This document shows, one piece after another, positions 45,766-61,278 of a stretch of 64,000 nucleotides of DNA. A model generated the notes under the pieces. The model saw only the letters and a list, made by a program, of their open reading frames with translations. It was not told the DNA's origin and made no database searches. The DNA comes from Nannobrachium achirus (taxonomy: Eukaryota > Chordata > Actinopteri > Myctophiformes > Myctophidae). Where the stretch lies: the NCBI GenBank assembly GCA_963921795.1, contig OY997652.1, forward strand, positions 21,478,678-21,542,677, given 5' to 3'. Each line of letters opens with the position of its first letter. The first letter of the stretch is position 1. A program made the translations under genes and the position numbers.

Positions 45766-46392
45766 TGCTGTTGGTACAACATAAGTTCAGGAGGGAAGAC
45801 CACACCGGAGAACTATCTCCCCACTACGTTATTGCCTTCAATCTGGCTGACTTCTACTCCTCCCAAGCTCACCTGCTCGTGATCCCATTGATAACAACTC
45901 CTCCCTTATCTCCTCCCTGAAACCAACCAAGGGTTGTATTTATACACGACCGCCTCCACCTGCTATCCTCTGATCCGTTTCTCGCATCCCTCCACCACCC
46001 CAATCTCCACACTTTTCTCATGCGCTCCACTAACATTTCCTCATCCTTTCCTTCAGGTTCCAGGGGGGGCCTTAAAGCGTAAATCGGCGCCACTCCAGAT
46101 CCATGGACCTCGGTGCCACTCCAGATCCATGGACCTCGGCGCCACTCCAGATCCGAGGACCCCAAAGCCAAACACCCAGGGTTCATCGCCCCCTGGAACC
46201 ACTAACTGCTACCTGCTAGCACCCAGATCAACAAGCACCCATGCCTCTTCAACCCATCTACATCACACAACCCATCTACACCACACCATCCTCAGTACAT
46301 CCCTCAATCAGTCTCCATTCATACACACCGTATCCATTCAATAAATACAACCCAACTGATATTGTTTGATGGTGTGGTCTTTACTAGTGAAA
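45766..46392 (+). mobile_element. LTR-like unit 2 (627 bp)
   Basis: Blocks A (45766-45987) and B (46066-46392) match unit 1; only a 78-bp spacer separates them here. It joins unit 1 head to tail without intervening sequence. It looks like a complete single repeat of this kind; no coding sequence. Confidence 0.5.
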
Positions 46393-47146
46393 AAGATGTT
46401 AACCAATGTTTCTTTATTTTATCAACTCTAACCTTTCTGGTACTATTGTTTTGTAAAGCATGCAAATAGCATCCTTAAACCCTGTGTGGATATTTCCTTT
46501 TGTACAGTATCAGTGTGTGAGCATTTTTTCCTATGTATTTTTCTATCTATCTTTACGTTCAGCTTACAAACCTGATTCAAAATAACTAGTTGTTTGGACT
46601 GTTGTTGACAAGACAAGAGCGCTAACTATTTTCCTCTATTTCATTATGATTATAATCATAAAAGACAGCTTATTTTCATGTATGTTTATGTAAACATTTC
46701 TATTGCCAGTCATTCAATCAACAGATATCACAAAGCCAGTGGCTGGTTATCTACTCTTCTCCATCACGCATTTATTTCAGCAACCTCACCATGATCTGAT
46801 AATTGGCATTATGGCAGCGCATGAGCCTTGTGCTACATATATAGCCTAGCTTTCTGCTTACGTAACGAGTGGCACAAATGGAATAAGCTGCTAAGCTGGT
46901 GAAGTGCTGGTAAACAGAGAAGAGCTCCCTATAACAACAAATAAATGGCCTGTATGTCCACTATTGCTGTAGCCTGACACTCAGCCTGAATTGACATTTC
47001 GTTTCACTCCATTATAAAGGGTTAGGGTTAGGGCCATGTCATGCTTTCAGTTTGCTTATGTTATGGTGTTTTGTTTCTCTGTTTTGAATGTGTAGTGTGT
47101 GTTTAAATCCTTGTGTTTGTGAGGACATTGACAGTTATTATCTTTT
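46393..47146. other. Intergenic, nothing recognised
   Basis: AT-rich, with a short GGGTTAGGGTTAGGG near 47020. Confidence 0.6.
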
Positions 47147-47345
47147 AGACTGGGAGGAGACCCCGTGGCAGACCAAAGACCAGATGGAGGGATTATATCT
47201 CCAAACTGGCTTGGGAACGCCTCTGTATACTCCCTGAGGGAGTGGAGGAAGTCGCTCGGGATAAGGAAAACTGGAGGTCTCAGTTGGAACTGTTACCCCC
47301 ACGACCCGATTCCGGATAAGCGGTTGAAGATGGATGGATGGATTG
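47147..47345 (+). mobile_element. LINE 3' end (ORF2 C-terminus and GGAT tail)
   Basis: Translates to GRRPRGRPKTRWRDYISKLA and then ELLPPRPDSG before a stop, followed by AAGCGGTTGAAGATGGATGG, the standard end of a common fish LINE. 5'-truncated. It differs from the LINE at 30690. Confidence 0.8.
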
Positions 47346-47454
47346 ATCATTAAAACAATTAAAATAAATGGATTGAGTACAAAAGGACAATTATGCTTTC
47401 TTGTGGTTTAAATCCTGTTACTACAGTAGACTTTGTATCTGAACTGTACTGTCC

Positions 47455-47497
47455 TGTACTTTCTCCTATGCAAACCTCTAATAAAGTATTCAATCAA
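47455..47497 (+). mobile_element. Tail of the 30690-type LINE
   Basis: CCTATGCAAACCTCTAATAAAG and the following TATTCAATCAAT match the tail at 31155-31185. Confidence 0.6.
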
Positions 47498-47566
47498 TAC
47501 AGTATGTCCAATTGAATTCCATTCTGTTCTTAATCATTTTCACCATTTACATCCATTTCTTAAATA

Positions 47567-47745
47567 TTTGTGCTTTTATGCCTTTATTGGATAGGACAGT
47601 AGACTGACAGGAAATGGGGGGAGAGACGGGCAGTTGCGGCAAAGGTTGTCCGGATCGGGAAACCGGCGACACCGTCAGGCATCAATGCCTATGTGGCAAT
47701 GCCTACTGTACCGGTATGTGTGCGCCTGGACCAGTAGGCCAGTGG
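47567..47745 (+). mobile_element. SINE-like fragment
   Basis: TTTATTGGATAGGACAGTAG, GGGGGGAGAGACGGG and CGGGAAACCGGCGACACCG resemble a repeat common in fish genomes. Boundaries and family are not established. Confidence 0.35.
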
Positions 47746-49630
47746 CGCCCCCCATTTACACCCATTTCAAATCAGAAACAGTTCCACCTAAAGAGTTGGA
47801 TGGGGGTAATGTTGTTTTCACCCTGTCTGTCATTTTCAGAGCTTTTGGAGGAAAATAAATGTTATTTTGACAAATTTGTAGGGCAGACTGTCCCTGCTCT
47901 TCTATTGAGACATTTAGACCTAAATGTCGGGTATAGGAACAATACTAGTTGGCGAGAGAGTGATGGCCCTATCATAGTGTAGTCCGCGGTGATGGTTTAT
48001 CACTGTGGTGTAGTCTTTTTAAGTCAGAAAACTACAACATTACGTCATTGGCTGCAGTGAAGAGCCATCACCGAAGAGAGAAAGCAGGGATCTAGTTTCT
48101 ACAGCTACGATAAACGGAAAAAAAGTGTGCCCATACCATGACGCAGAGTGCATGATAGGTGTGTAATTGACATAACATGAGCTCAAATTATTTAATTTAT
48201 GTGCTCTGACAGAATCAGTCATGTCAGGGGAAAATGGTATAGTGTTATATTGAAAATTGCAAAGCAATATTTCTAGCTTCTCTCTTGTGAGCATGTAGAT
48301 CGGGCATTTTTAGAGAGATTTGGTGGGAAAAAACAGGTATCGAGCCCTGGAGGACCCTGGACAAAACCGTTTGTTTGGCTTTACTTTACGAAAAAATGTA
48401 CAAATTTGAAGCCCCATCTCTGTAGAGGTCATTAATAAAGAATGTTTCTTTCTCATGGGACAGCTCATGATAACAGTCCCAGGAGAATGCTACTGTAGTA
48501 GCAACATAGCTGTATTCCTTTTGATGAGCCCCTTGTAGGCTACTGTATAGTATACAGGCTATAGAAATACAAGCTCACAATATGTTACATCAACAGTAAT
48601 AGTTCTGCAACTACTAATTAGGTTGACTGTTTATAAATGAACTAAACTAAATGAACAAAACTAGCATCTGCAGTGCATGTAATATTGATCTGGGAAAGTT
48701 CACTTTACCAGGTCTGGTAGTGAGTGACAGCAATATGCTTTACAATTCTGTTTAGCAGCATATCGATTCTGATAAAAAATAATATAGGCATATTCATTAA
48801 CTGAGTAGCATAAATGGACAGTGAAGTCCAATCAGGCTGCAATAGTTAAACATCACTGTGTTCTTGATATTTGCACATGCACCTATAGGGCACACGCAGT
48901 GATGTCATTACGTGCGCATCCCGCATCAAAAACTCATTCAAGTCGCCCAGGGACTCATTCATGTCATGGTCCTGGGGTCCCGGGGATGCGCCTCCATTGG
49001 AGTCCATGTTAAAATAATTTACTTCTTCTACTTAAGTTGCTATATTAGTTTAGATAGTTTAATTCGTTTTTTAATGTATTGTGTAGGATAAACACTTTAA
49101 AGATTTATTATCAGTTAAACCTGGAAAAGCTAAAAACTATTTTCACTAGTGGTTCTCAAAGTGGGGTCCTGGGTCCTTGAGGGAGTTCCAGGGGGTCCCC
49201 AGATAAATGATAGTTAGGAACCAAATAGAACTTTATGGGTCTATAACTCGGTGAACAAATGGAACCAAATGGACCTGTTCCATTTGTACTCTAGTATTTT
49301 AACATTTAATATAAATTGGGGTCCCAGTGATATCTATCTATTAAACCAGCAAACTCACTCACACACTCACGCTCTCACGCTCTAACGCTCTAACGCTCAC
49401 GCTTATCTACGTTTATCTATTCACTCGCTTCAGCAACTGATCCCAAAGTTCACATGGTATTGGCCATTAGCATTATACCAACGGTGACGGAGCCCGAATT
49501 TCATTTCTCCCAAATTAAAGCTGTTTATTAGCGTTTTCTTAGCCTGTTGTCAGGGTTACGGTCCGTTCCTCCAGGCCATGGGATCTGTAGCCCCACACAC
49601 ACACCCCTCTCTCTCACAGTTAGGAATGTG
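47746..49630. other. Intergenic, repeat scraps
   Basis: Contains half a hairpin cassette (48285-48310), part of a GTCACTG-family interior (48375-48410), and a CAGTGGTTCTCAA-type fragment (49145-49290). No gene is seen. Confidence 0.55.

Positions 49631-49632
<2 letters not shown>

Positions 49633-49687
<55 letters not shown>
49633..49687. repeat. (CT)n microsatellite
   Basis: About 27 CT units. Confidence 0.97.
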
Positions 49688-49693
<6 letters not shown>

Positions 49694-51597
49694 GGTGTGT
49701 TTGATGTGTGTCTCATCTTCCAACGGGTATGAAAAAATATGTGGAGCAAGCGCATTCATACTTCTATTCACCTAAATTAGCTGTTAAATTATTTGTATCC
49801 ATCATAAATATACACTCCTCCATGAGCTGCTCCTTACATTATGATGCTCCCACATATTCTCACGCACGCACCAGTTACAGTAACTTTCCCCACAACCCAC
49901 ACTCTGCACATATTTTGGAGCACATATCTTCGAACGGGTAAGGTCTACTAAATATAATTAAATGGGTGTCTGTAGCCTAGTGTATTTAGAAATCCTAGTT
50001 CTAAGTTCAAACATTAGCCAAATTGTAAAATAAATATAAGAAATAGGCAAACATTTTGAAAATAGCCGGTCTACAAGCTCACAGCGCTCGAAAACATTGT
50101 ATTGAGGACTCATAAAACTTTTCTGGGACCCATTTGAATGACCACCTGTGGGTCCCGGGACCCATTACATTGAAAACCTAGTAACATCACTGTGTCTGTA
50201 CAATATCTAATAGTGTATGTGCATTATCATTAGATATTTCTATGTGTGTGCAGTTGATGTACATCACTTGAATCATCACAGCATAAATGTCCAATAATGT
50301 TCCAACTCCCAATAATGTTCAAACTGACTGATCACATTGGTATGACAATGAATATTGGCTACCTCTTGATAGCTAGGTCTATTCTACTTCACTCTTAATT
50401 GGATTTGATACTTTTCTATCTTTTCTTCAATAGGGTGAAAAGGGCAAAGGCTTTCTGCAGTGCAATCAACTAAATTATAAGAACCTGTCAACAGAAAATA
50501 TTGCTGAAGTTTGAGTTACATGAATGCAAAAGAAAAGATAAAGAAACATTACAAGGACTGCTGAAATCACTTAATTTCACTCATTGAGTAAACTGAGAGA
50601 TTTCACTAACCTTTTGTCAATGAAATGAAGCAAATCTCGATTTATGTCGTTAGTCAGTGTGTAGATTGAGTCCTGAGTGGAAACGCAACGCCGGTCGCCG
50701 GGGAGGAATGAATGCTACCGATCAACTGACGGCTGAACCGGAGACAGACGGGAGAATGACGCACATGCACGCACGCACGCACATGCACACGCACAGAGCC
50801 AGAGAGGCTCGGGCTCATCGCCCACGGGCACATATGATGAAACCACGTGACCGACAAAAGTATCCGAATAGTCACCATGATCACACCACCCGTTAGTTTG
50901 TGTGGCTGTTGAAGTATATTTTAGACTAGGCTATTACGCCCATGGATAGGCCTAATATTACTGTGGGTTGAATTTAACCATTCTCAACCTTGCAACAGGA
51001 ATGCAGACAGAGACGGGCAGAGATGGTTCAGTGTTCCAGTTTGGTTCCTTTATTGTAGAATATGCATGGACCACAGAGGACAGAAAAACCGCTCAGTCCT
51101 CCGGCCCGGTGGAAGCACACCCAATACAACATTTTATTTCCTTCTTAGGCTACTCTTTCAAAGTTAACTGAGACTGATTCGGTCATTCCATTGGTCCAGA
51201 CCTCCATCATGTTGATTCTCTTTTAAGATTAGATTTAGCATGGTAACCAAGCTAAAAGTGGTCTTCTGTCTAAACAAAAGATTATCTACACCTCAATTGA
51301 GGTGTGATAATCCAGTGATCCATTAATGCCAGTGATCTGGCCTCCCAGCTCCTAGATTAACAAAAGGAAGGTTAATGCTGAAAACCCCGTGCCTGCAGCT
51401 AAATTAGGAATGCAATTTACGAACACACCTTTAAGTTCGGGGTAGAAATGACAGTAGGCCTACAGTAAGTACAAAATATGTGAATATGGATTCATAGGAT
51501 GTACGACACTGTTTATCAGAATGCAAGAGAACTGAAAACATGTAGCCTAGGTATATGAAGACACCTAAAATTAAAACTATTATTTATTGTATTTTAT
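49688..51597. other. Intergenic, nothing firmly recognised
   Basis: Half a hairpin cassette lies at about 50058-50092. An acceptor-like pyrimidine tract before 50434 has no supported exon behind it. Confidence 0.5.
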
Positions 51598-51598
51598 T

Positions 51599-52722
51599 GT
51601 CTCCACCAGCCGAAGGCTGAGGGGAGAGTATGTTTTCCCCTCCGTCCGTCCGTCCGTCCGTCCGTCCGTGCGTCCGTCCGTCCGTGCGTCCTCGCAGTTT
51701 GTGTGCAGCTAATCTCAGTCGCCGTTGGCCCGGTCGCTGCCAAAGTGAGCACACACATTCCCTGGATGCCAATCTAGAACCTCTGCCCTAAATTTTTCAA
51801 ATGGGCTTTTTCTAGCGCCACCTAGTGGCCGATGTTCGCAAGACACATTTCTGTGCACTACTCTTACAGATTTGTTCCAAAAATCCTACAAATCGGTAGG
51901 CAGTATCTCGACAGTCATGTGATCGACACGGATCTGTCCGATTTTTCATATTCCATCCTGATTGGCTAAGATTGGCTTCCAAAGTTTGTAGGATTGAGCC
52001 GTTTGGAACAAAATGCCTCAAATCCCAAACGCAAAGTGCAATTATCATGAAATCGCGCACACACGTTCCCACTAGGTCGAAGAAGAAATGCCACTTAAAA
52101 TCTTTGAAAGCAGCCTCATGGTGGCGCTATAACAGGCCGATTTGTGGTTTTACCTATAACTCCATCGATCAGTTTCAAACTTTGTAAGCGCATTCCCTAG
52201 AGGCCAAGGAAAAACCCTTTCCCTGCATTTTTCACATCAGCCTTTTATAGCGCCACCAGGAGGCCGACTTATGTAAAATACAATTTTTCCTATTATTCCT
52301 TGAGATTTTATCCAAAAATCACGCAAATCGGTACACAGTATCTCTATAGTCATGTGATCAAGTCGATCCGTCTGATATTTCATATTCCATCCTGATTGGC
52401 TAATATTGGCTTCCAAAGTTTGCAGGATTGCTCCGTTTTTGAACAAAATGCCTCAAATCATCAACGCAGCTTGCGATTACCGTGAAATTTGCCACACATA
52501 TTCCCACTAGGTCAAGGAACAAATGCTACCTTTTTCACATTGGCCTGTTATAGCGCCACCAGCAGGTAGACTTTAGCAAAACACATTTTTGGAACACAAT
52601 GCTTCAAATCATGCATGCAGCGTCCGATTGCTATGAAAGATCTAAGGTGAAGAACATATGCCACCCTTTTTACATTGGCCTATTATACAGTAGCACCACC
52701 AGGATGCACAGCCTGGTGGAGA
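51599..52722 (+). mobile_element. GTCTCCACCAG element with tandem monomers and CTCF-like motifs
   Basis: The left end TTGTCTCCACCAGCCGAAGG and the right end GCCTGGTGGAGAC form short terminal inverted repeats. Inside are a CCGT-rich minisatellite (51643-51690) and about two and a half tandem monomers of roughly 430 bp, each with TAGCGCCACC, AAATCGGTA.ACAGTATCTC and ATATTCCATCCTGATTGGCT. CTCF-like cores lie at 51813-51830 (complement GGCCACTAGGTGGCGCTA), 52113-52130 (opposite orientation), 52248-52265 and 52551-52568. No protein is recognised. Confidence 0.75.
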
Positions 52723-52863
52723 CCTGTGCTCGGAAGAGCACTGCTTCTAGTTGTATATTATTTTATTTACAATATGACCTATTAGATAATATTTGTCATT
52801 AAGAAAGCCTATAGCCTATTTGCTATAAATAATTAATATTTTGTGCCACATGTGTCAGTGCAA

Positions 52864-53083
52864 TCAAGATCAGCTGGAGATTTGGTGCTTAACTCCTATG
52901 GTGACCTGTGCCCGTGGCCTACTCAAGGATGCAAGTTAGCTGGAGTCTGGAGATTTGGTGCTTAACTCCTATGGTGACCTGTGCCCGTGGCCTACTCAAG
53001 GATGCAAGTTAGCTGGAGTCTGGAGATTTGGTGCTTAACTCCTATGGTGACCTGTGCCCGTGGCCTACTCAAGGATGCAAGTT
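52864..53083 (+). repeat. 73-bp tandem repeat, three copies
   Basis: GATTTGGTGCTTAACTCCTA recurs at 52879, 52952 and 53025, an exact 73-bp period with almost no divergence. Confidence 0.92.
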
Positions 53084-53232
53084 GCAGGGAACCACCCATC
53101 CCTCGTCAGAGTAACCGTCTGTCTGTCTGTGTACATTTTATACCCATATGAAGATATCTGCCTGTGTCCCTCTTATGCCCATTATGGAGAATTGGAGGCC
53201 TGTTTATCTGTCTGTCCTTGTCTCTTTTCTGC

Positions 53233-53290
53233 CCATATATGGAGAGCCCAGATGTTATAAGTATATGGCCATATATGGAATTTGACAGGG
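53233..53290. repeat. CArG-type repeat copy
   Basis: CCATATATGG at 53233-53242 and 53269-53278, with TATGCCCAT and ATGTTATAAG between and beside them. Confidence 0.7.
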
Positions 53291-53882
53291 GTGGGGCTTG
53301 GAGGGAGGCCATAGCTGAATGGTATAGGGAGCCCGCCTATAGGGTAGCAATGTGATGTGTGTGTCCTGAGCATAGACTGTGGGGGTCCTGAGCAAGGCTC
53401 TAAACTCCTAAATGCTCATGCGTCACACTCCCTGTGGGCAGCGAAACAGCTGGGTAGGGCTGAAAATACTGAATTTCCCTTGCAGGAGGAGTAGGTATAA
53501 CTACTATTATTAGCCTAGTATTATTATTGCCAAATCAAGCTTAGGCCAGGGTTGCCATGGCAATCAATTGTCTCATTTGGGCCATGACCAGCCTTTTCTG
53601 GTGGTTATGGACAACCGTCTGACTGTGTCGAAAACGAAGTCGGGTGGTTAAAGGGTCCTCGAGATACGTGGATTAGACACCTACTAGCCCTGAAACTTGA
53701 CGGTCGCTGATAACATGACAGTCATTTTGTCAGCGACGGTCATGTTTCAGGGCCAACATACATAGGCCTACCTACAGAGATTCAGTGCATTTATTGTAAG
53801 ATAATACCTACTAGTTTCAGGTGTGTTTTCAAATTTGATGTTTGATCCAACTATACTGAGCGAACTAGACTGTGCTCTGTTT

Positions 53883-53995
53883 GATTGATTGATTGAAGAC
53901 TTTATTAGAAGTTTGCATAGGAAAAGGTACAGTTTCATGACGGTACAGTTCACTGGTACAAGGTCTACTAAAAGGAGATCCATGAAAAGACTAAG
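53883..53995 (-). mobile_element. Tail of the 30690-type LINE, minus strand
   Basis: GATTGATTGAAGACTTTATT and the following sequence are the reverse complement of 31090-31187. Confidence 0.75.
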
Positions 53996-55432
<1,437 letters not shown>

Positions 55433-57119
55433 TTTTATACAAATATCAATCATATCAATCAATTAACACAAAATCTTGACAAATAAATAGCAATGAAAAA
55501 TCTACATAAAAGTGCAAAATATTCAAAATAAAGTCAATAAATACTACAAACAGTTTGACTATTGCACTAAACAACAGCTTTAGACTACTGTACGGAAGTA
55601 GAAAATATATATAGGGATGAAGGTGGGTAAACAACTGTGTACACAAAAACCATTCACAACAAAAATGGTAAATAATAAAAACATAAAAAAAGTGATGGTA
55701 TTATATTGTTGTTCCTTCTAGAGGCAAATAACCAGATGGCAGTGGTGACAGATAGATAATTTGCTTAAATGATGCAGTTGTTGTTGCCTGTGGTGTGCAG
55801 TGCGTTGTTTATAAAAATCCTTCATTTACATGTTATGAAATATTGTCTTTTCATTCCATTTATCTATCTAATGCACACCTGTCTGTCTGTCCCCAGCTTA
55901 TCACAAGAACCATCTGACCCATCATTGACTTGATAATTGCCGTGTGTATTGCCAATGACCTGAAGGAGTGTGAAGTTGTCGGATCAGCGGTTGTCTAGAA
56001 TCGAATATACACAAATCTCTGTGGGCCTTTTATGCCCATATATGGAGATCTCTGATGTCATCAATATGACATCATATAGATACATCATAGACTGGCCTCC
56101 AAATACTGACAAAAGGTATGCTTTCCCAACAGGCATTGGCATAACTACATTAACTAGAAATACTGTTCCTACAAAACAGTGTGGGCTCGCACATGACTAT
56201 ATTCTGCAGCGTGCTAACTGTCACGTGAAGCTCAACCAATACTGCAGCTAACACCACTCGCAGATTTCCGCACCTCAATTGCGCCTCATTGGCTAAGGGC
56301 CCTGCCTTTGTACTGTCGTGGCAGAACTTGGTAAATAAATAATGAAGATAACATAGTGTTGTCGCCTTTCAGGCGAGCCCACAATTAATAACCCACATTT
56401 TGGGATAGGGGATAAACAACATATAATTAATATCGCACCTGTGCGAAGTGAGTGGTGCAAACGTTCTGTCTGTGATGTCAGTTATGTCTATGAGTACGGA
56501 TCTCCATACAGAGTGAAATGTAAGGGTGGCTTGCATGGCTCAAAAATAAACATTATAGCTTAAAAAAAATCCCCCTAACAGGATCAAGTAAAACTAACAA
56601 AATAATAACTAAATAAATGCAGAGCTTAGTTTAAGAAAAACCCAAATCTATCTTCCAAAGTGTGCTACGGTCATATCAATGCTGGTGCCAAATAAGTAAA
56701 AGGGTGAATTAAAACTAACAAAATAACAAAATAAAAGCACAGTCTAACTGGAATTGCAGTGACGCTGTCTGAACAGTTGCGTCATCTTAGCAAACAAAAA
56801 TAAATAAGAAAAAGAACGAAAAATCACCTGCACACCTTCACTTACATGACCATGTTCCACTCCTCTACCTTATTATTATTCTATCCATTCCTCCATCCCC
56901 ACCCCTTCTCAAAAGTCCTCATCCTGTTCTACCTCTCCCCATCCCATGTTCTCTCTTCTTCTTCTTCCTCCTTCGTCCTCTCCTTCTCTCCCCACCATGT
57001 CTGACCACAGTTGCGGAACTACATCCATACTGCCATATAAATGTGTTAGGTCTTCTGCGAAAGTGTGTTTATCTGTGGGACGGGAGAATGTCATGGGATG
57101 CTCCTGGCCCTTCTTGTTT
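55433..57119. other. Intergenic; one CArG/TGACATCA repeat copy
   Basis: TTTATGCCCATATATGGAGA (site 56036-56045), followed by CTGATGTCATCAATATGACA, marks the repeat. A pyrimidine-rich stretch lies at 56880-56990. It includes the downstream flank of the cullin-2 retrocopy; no poly(A) remnant is obvious. Confidence 0.55.
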
Positions 57120-59375
<2,256 letters not shown>

Positions 59376-59436
59376 TCACTTAAGAGTTCTTCACTTATGG
59401 CCCTGTTCCCAGCAGACTACTATTATTACTGATGTT

Positions 59437-59546
59437 CCAGTGACGAAGGGTCATACGTCACTGATACTAATACACTACCATAGTGACATCACTCTGACGT
59501 ATGGTGAAATGACATCACAGTGACCCATACGTCACTGTGACATCAT
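59437..59546 (-). promoter_or_regulatory. TGACG/TGACATCA cluster upstream of the cullin-2 retrocopy
   Basis: Within 110 bp there are TGACG at 59441 and about 59494, CGTCA at about 59456 and 59530, and three TGACATCA-type motifs, many in inverted pairs (CAGTGACCCATACGTCACTG is one). They lie 110-220 bases upstream of the retrocopy ATG and resemble CRE/AP-1 sites. A promoter role is inference; the motifs belong to a dispersed repeat. Confidence 0.35.
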
Positions 59547-60171
59547 TTAATTATTTTAAAGTAAAGTGGTACTTTGGAATACTCCTCTTTTCGTGAGCAG
59601 GACAGACATCATGTTCTTCAAGATGACAGATGAAAATGTCCTCTGCCTGATTACTATTGCTACTTTGTTGGCCTAATCTGAGAACCCACCCTGATGATAT
59701 GCCCTGTTAGATGCTGCCCCAGGCACTCCTCAGCACCAGGTGCCAGCTGATGATACTTGAGGATGCCATCTTGGAGCATAAACAAGATCATCTTCTCATG
59801 CAAGCCCCACACCAGCGCTTTGGCACTTCAGAAATCCAAAATGTCCAGTCCTCTCACTGACCACCAGGATGGCCGACCTCGCCAACCTAGACTGCTGGTT
59901 CGGTATGCACCAGCTGCACATCGATCCAGCATTTTCTCACTCATGTTGAGGATAGGGCTACCAGTGCATCATTCTAGGCAGGTGTGGTGAATGCTCGAGG
60001 CCAAGAGTGAGCAATCTGCAGAATGTGCTGCAAGCAGTTGAGCATTACCACTGTGAACAGCCCAACCTTCGCTCCTACAAAGTGGAGGACTAGGACTCAA
60101 TTTTCAAACATTTTTTCCACAGTTTACAGTTTACCACCAAGACGCCTAAGGGCGAAAAGCATCTGTCTTGG
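59547..60171. other. Intergenic, nothing recognised
   Basis: Moderately GC-balanced sequence without a supported exon. Confidence 0.5.
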
Positions 60172-61070
60172 CCATATATGGATAATGTTAGTGTGGTTCT
60201 CCTAACAGGGCATCTAGGATACAATCCCTTTTATGCTCAAATATGGAGATCCCTAAAAAATGCCTTTTATGCCCATATATGGAGATCCCTATACTCTGAG
60301 TATCTGACATCACTGTGATGATGAATAATAAGCCATTTGGCAATGCCCATATGGACCCTCCATATGGCCAGGACAGAATTCATTTGCAAATCAAGACTGC
60401 TGACTATCATCACCTGGATATCCATATATGAAGATCACAACACTGACTTCATCAAATCCTGGATATCTATGAGAAGTCTGGATCATCACTTAGATCTCCA
60501 TATACGGGGCTGAGCCGGCTGACCTCTACACCTGATTCCCAGATGATGCCCTGTTAGGCCAGCCACACTAATAGAATCCCTAAGCCCATCAATATTAAGC
60601 CCATATCTGGGAATGCCCAAACAATATAGAATCCCTTTATGCCCATCAATATTAAGCCCATATTTAGGAATGCCCATATATGGACATATTGTGTCAGTCT
60701 AACCAGTGAGGTTGACGCGACACGAGCCACATTTGCAAATGAATTCTGTCCTTGTCCCTTTTATGCCCATATATGGAGGTCCCTGTCCCAATGTCATCAA
60801 TTATAAGTGCATATCTGGAATGCCCGGCCATAGTTGACAATGCCCATATATGGACGCTCCATATATGGCCAAGACAGAATTCATTTGCAAATCAAGACTG
60901 CATATATGGAGATCACCTGGATCTCCAAATATGAAGATCACGACACTGACTTCAACAAACCCTAGATATCCATACATAGAGACGACTAGATCTCCATGTG
61001 GAGCTGGTCTATACTTCTACATCTGACCTCATGGACTCCATATATGGATATAGCTGACCTGGTCTGACAT
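60172..61070. repeat. Cluster of CCATATATGG (CArG-type) repeats
   Basis: Exact CCATATATGG at 60172, 60273, 60674, 60777, 60844, 60859 and 61038, most preceded by TTTATGC and followed by GAGATCC or GACxCTCC. Larger units (GACAGAATTCATTTGCAAAT, CAAGACTGC) also recur, at 60365-60400 and 60875-60900. No coding content. Confidence 0.85.
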
Positions 61071-61278
61071 CACAGTGATTCGACCAGCTCAGCAGAAGGG
61101 TATACTGTACATGCCAAAGCAGCCATATTGTGTATGTATGTCGGTGTCCTCCTTTGTTTAAGCCTGTAGCCCAATCAGGGACCAGCATTTCTGGCAACGT
61201 CATCATTAACAGCCAATGATGGACCAGCATTCCTGGTGATGCTAGTTGTGGTGTCACTAGCATTGAGCCACCCCTGAT

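Noticed and set aside
50434-50530. Exon-like stretch after a good acceptor
   Set aside because: Only an acceptor was visible; no donor, frame or homology supports it.
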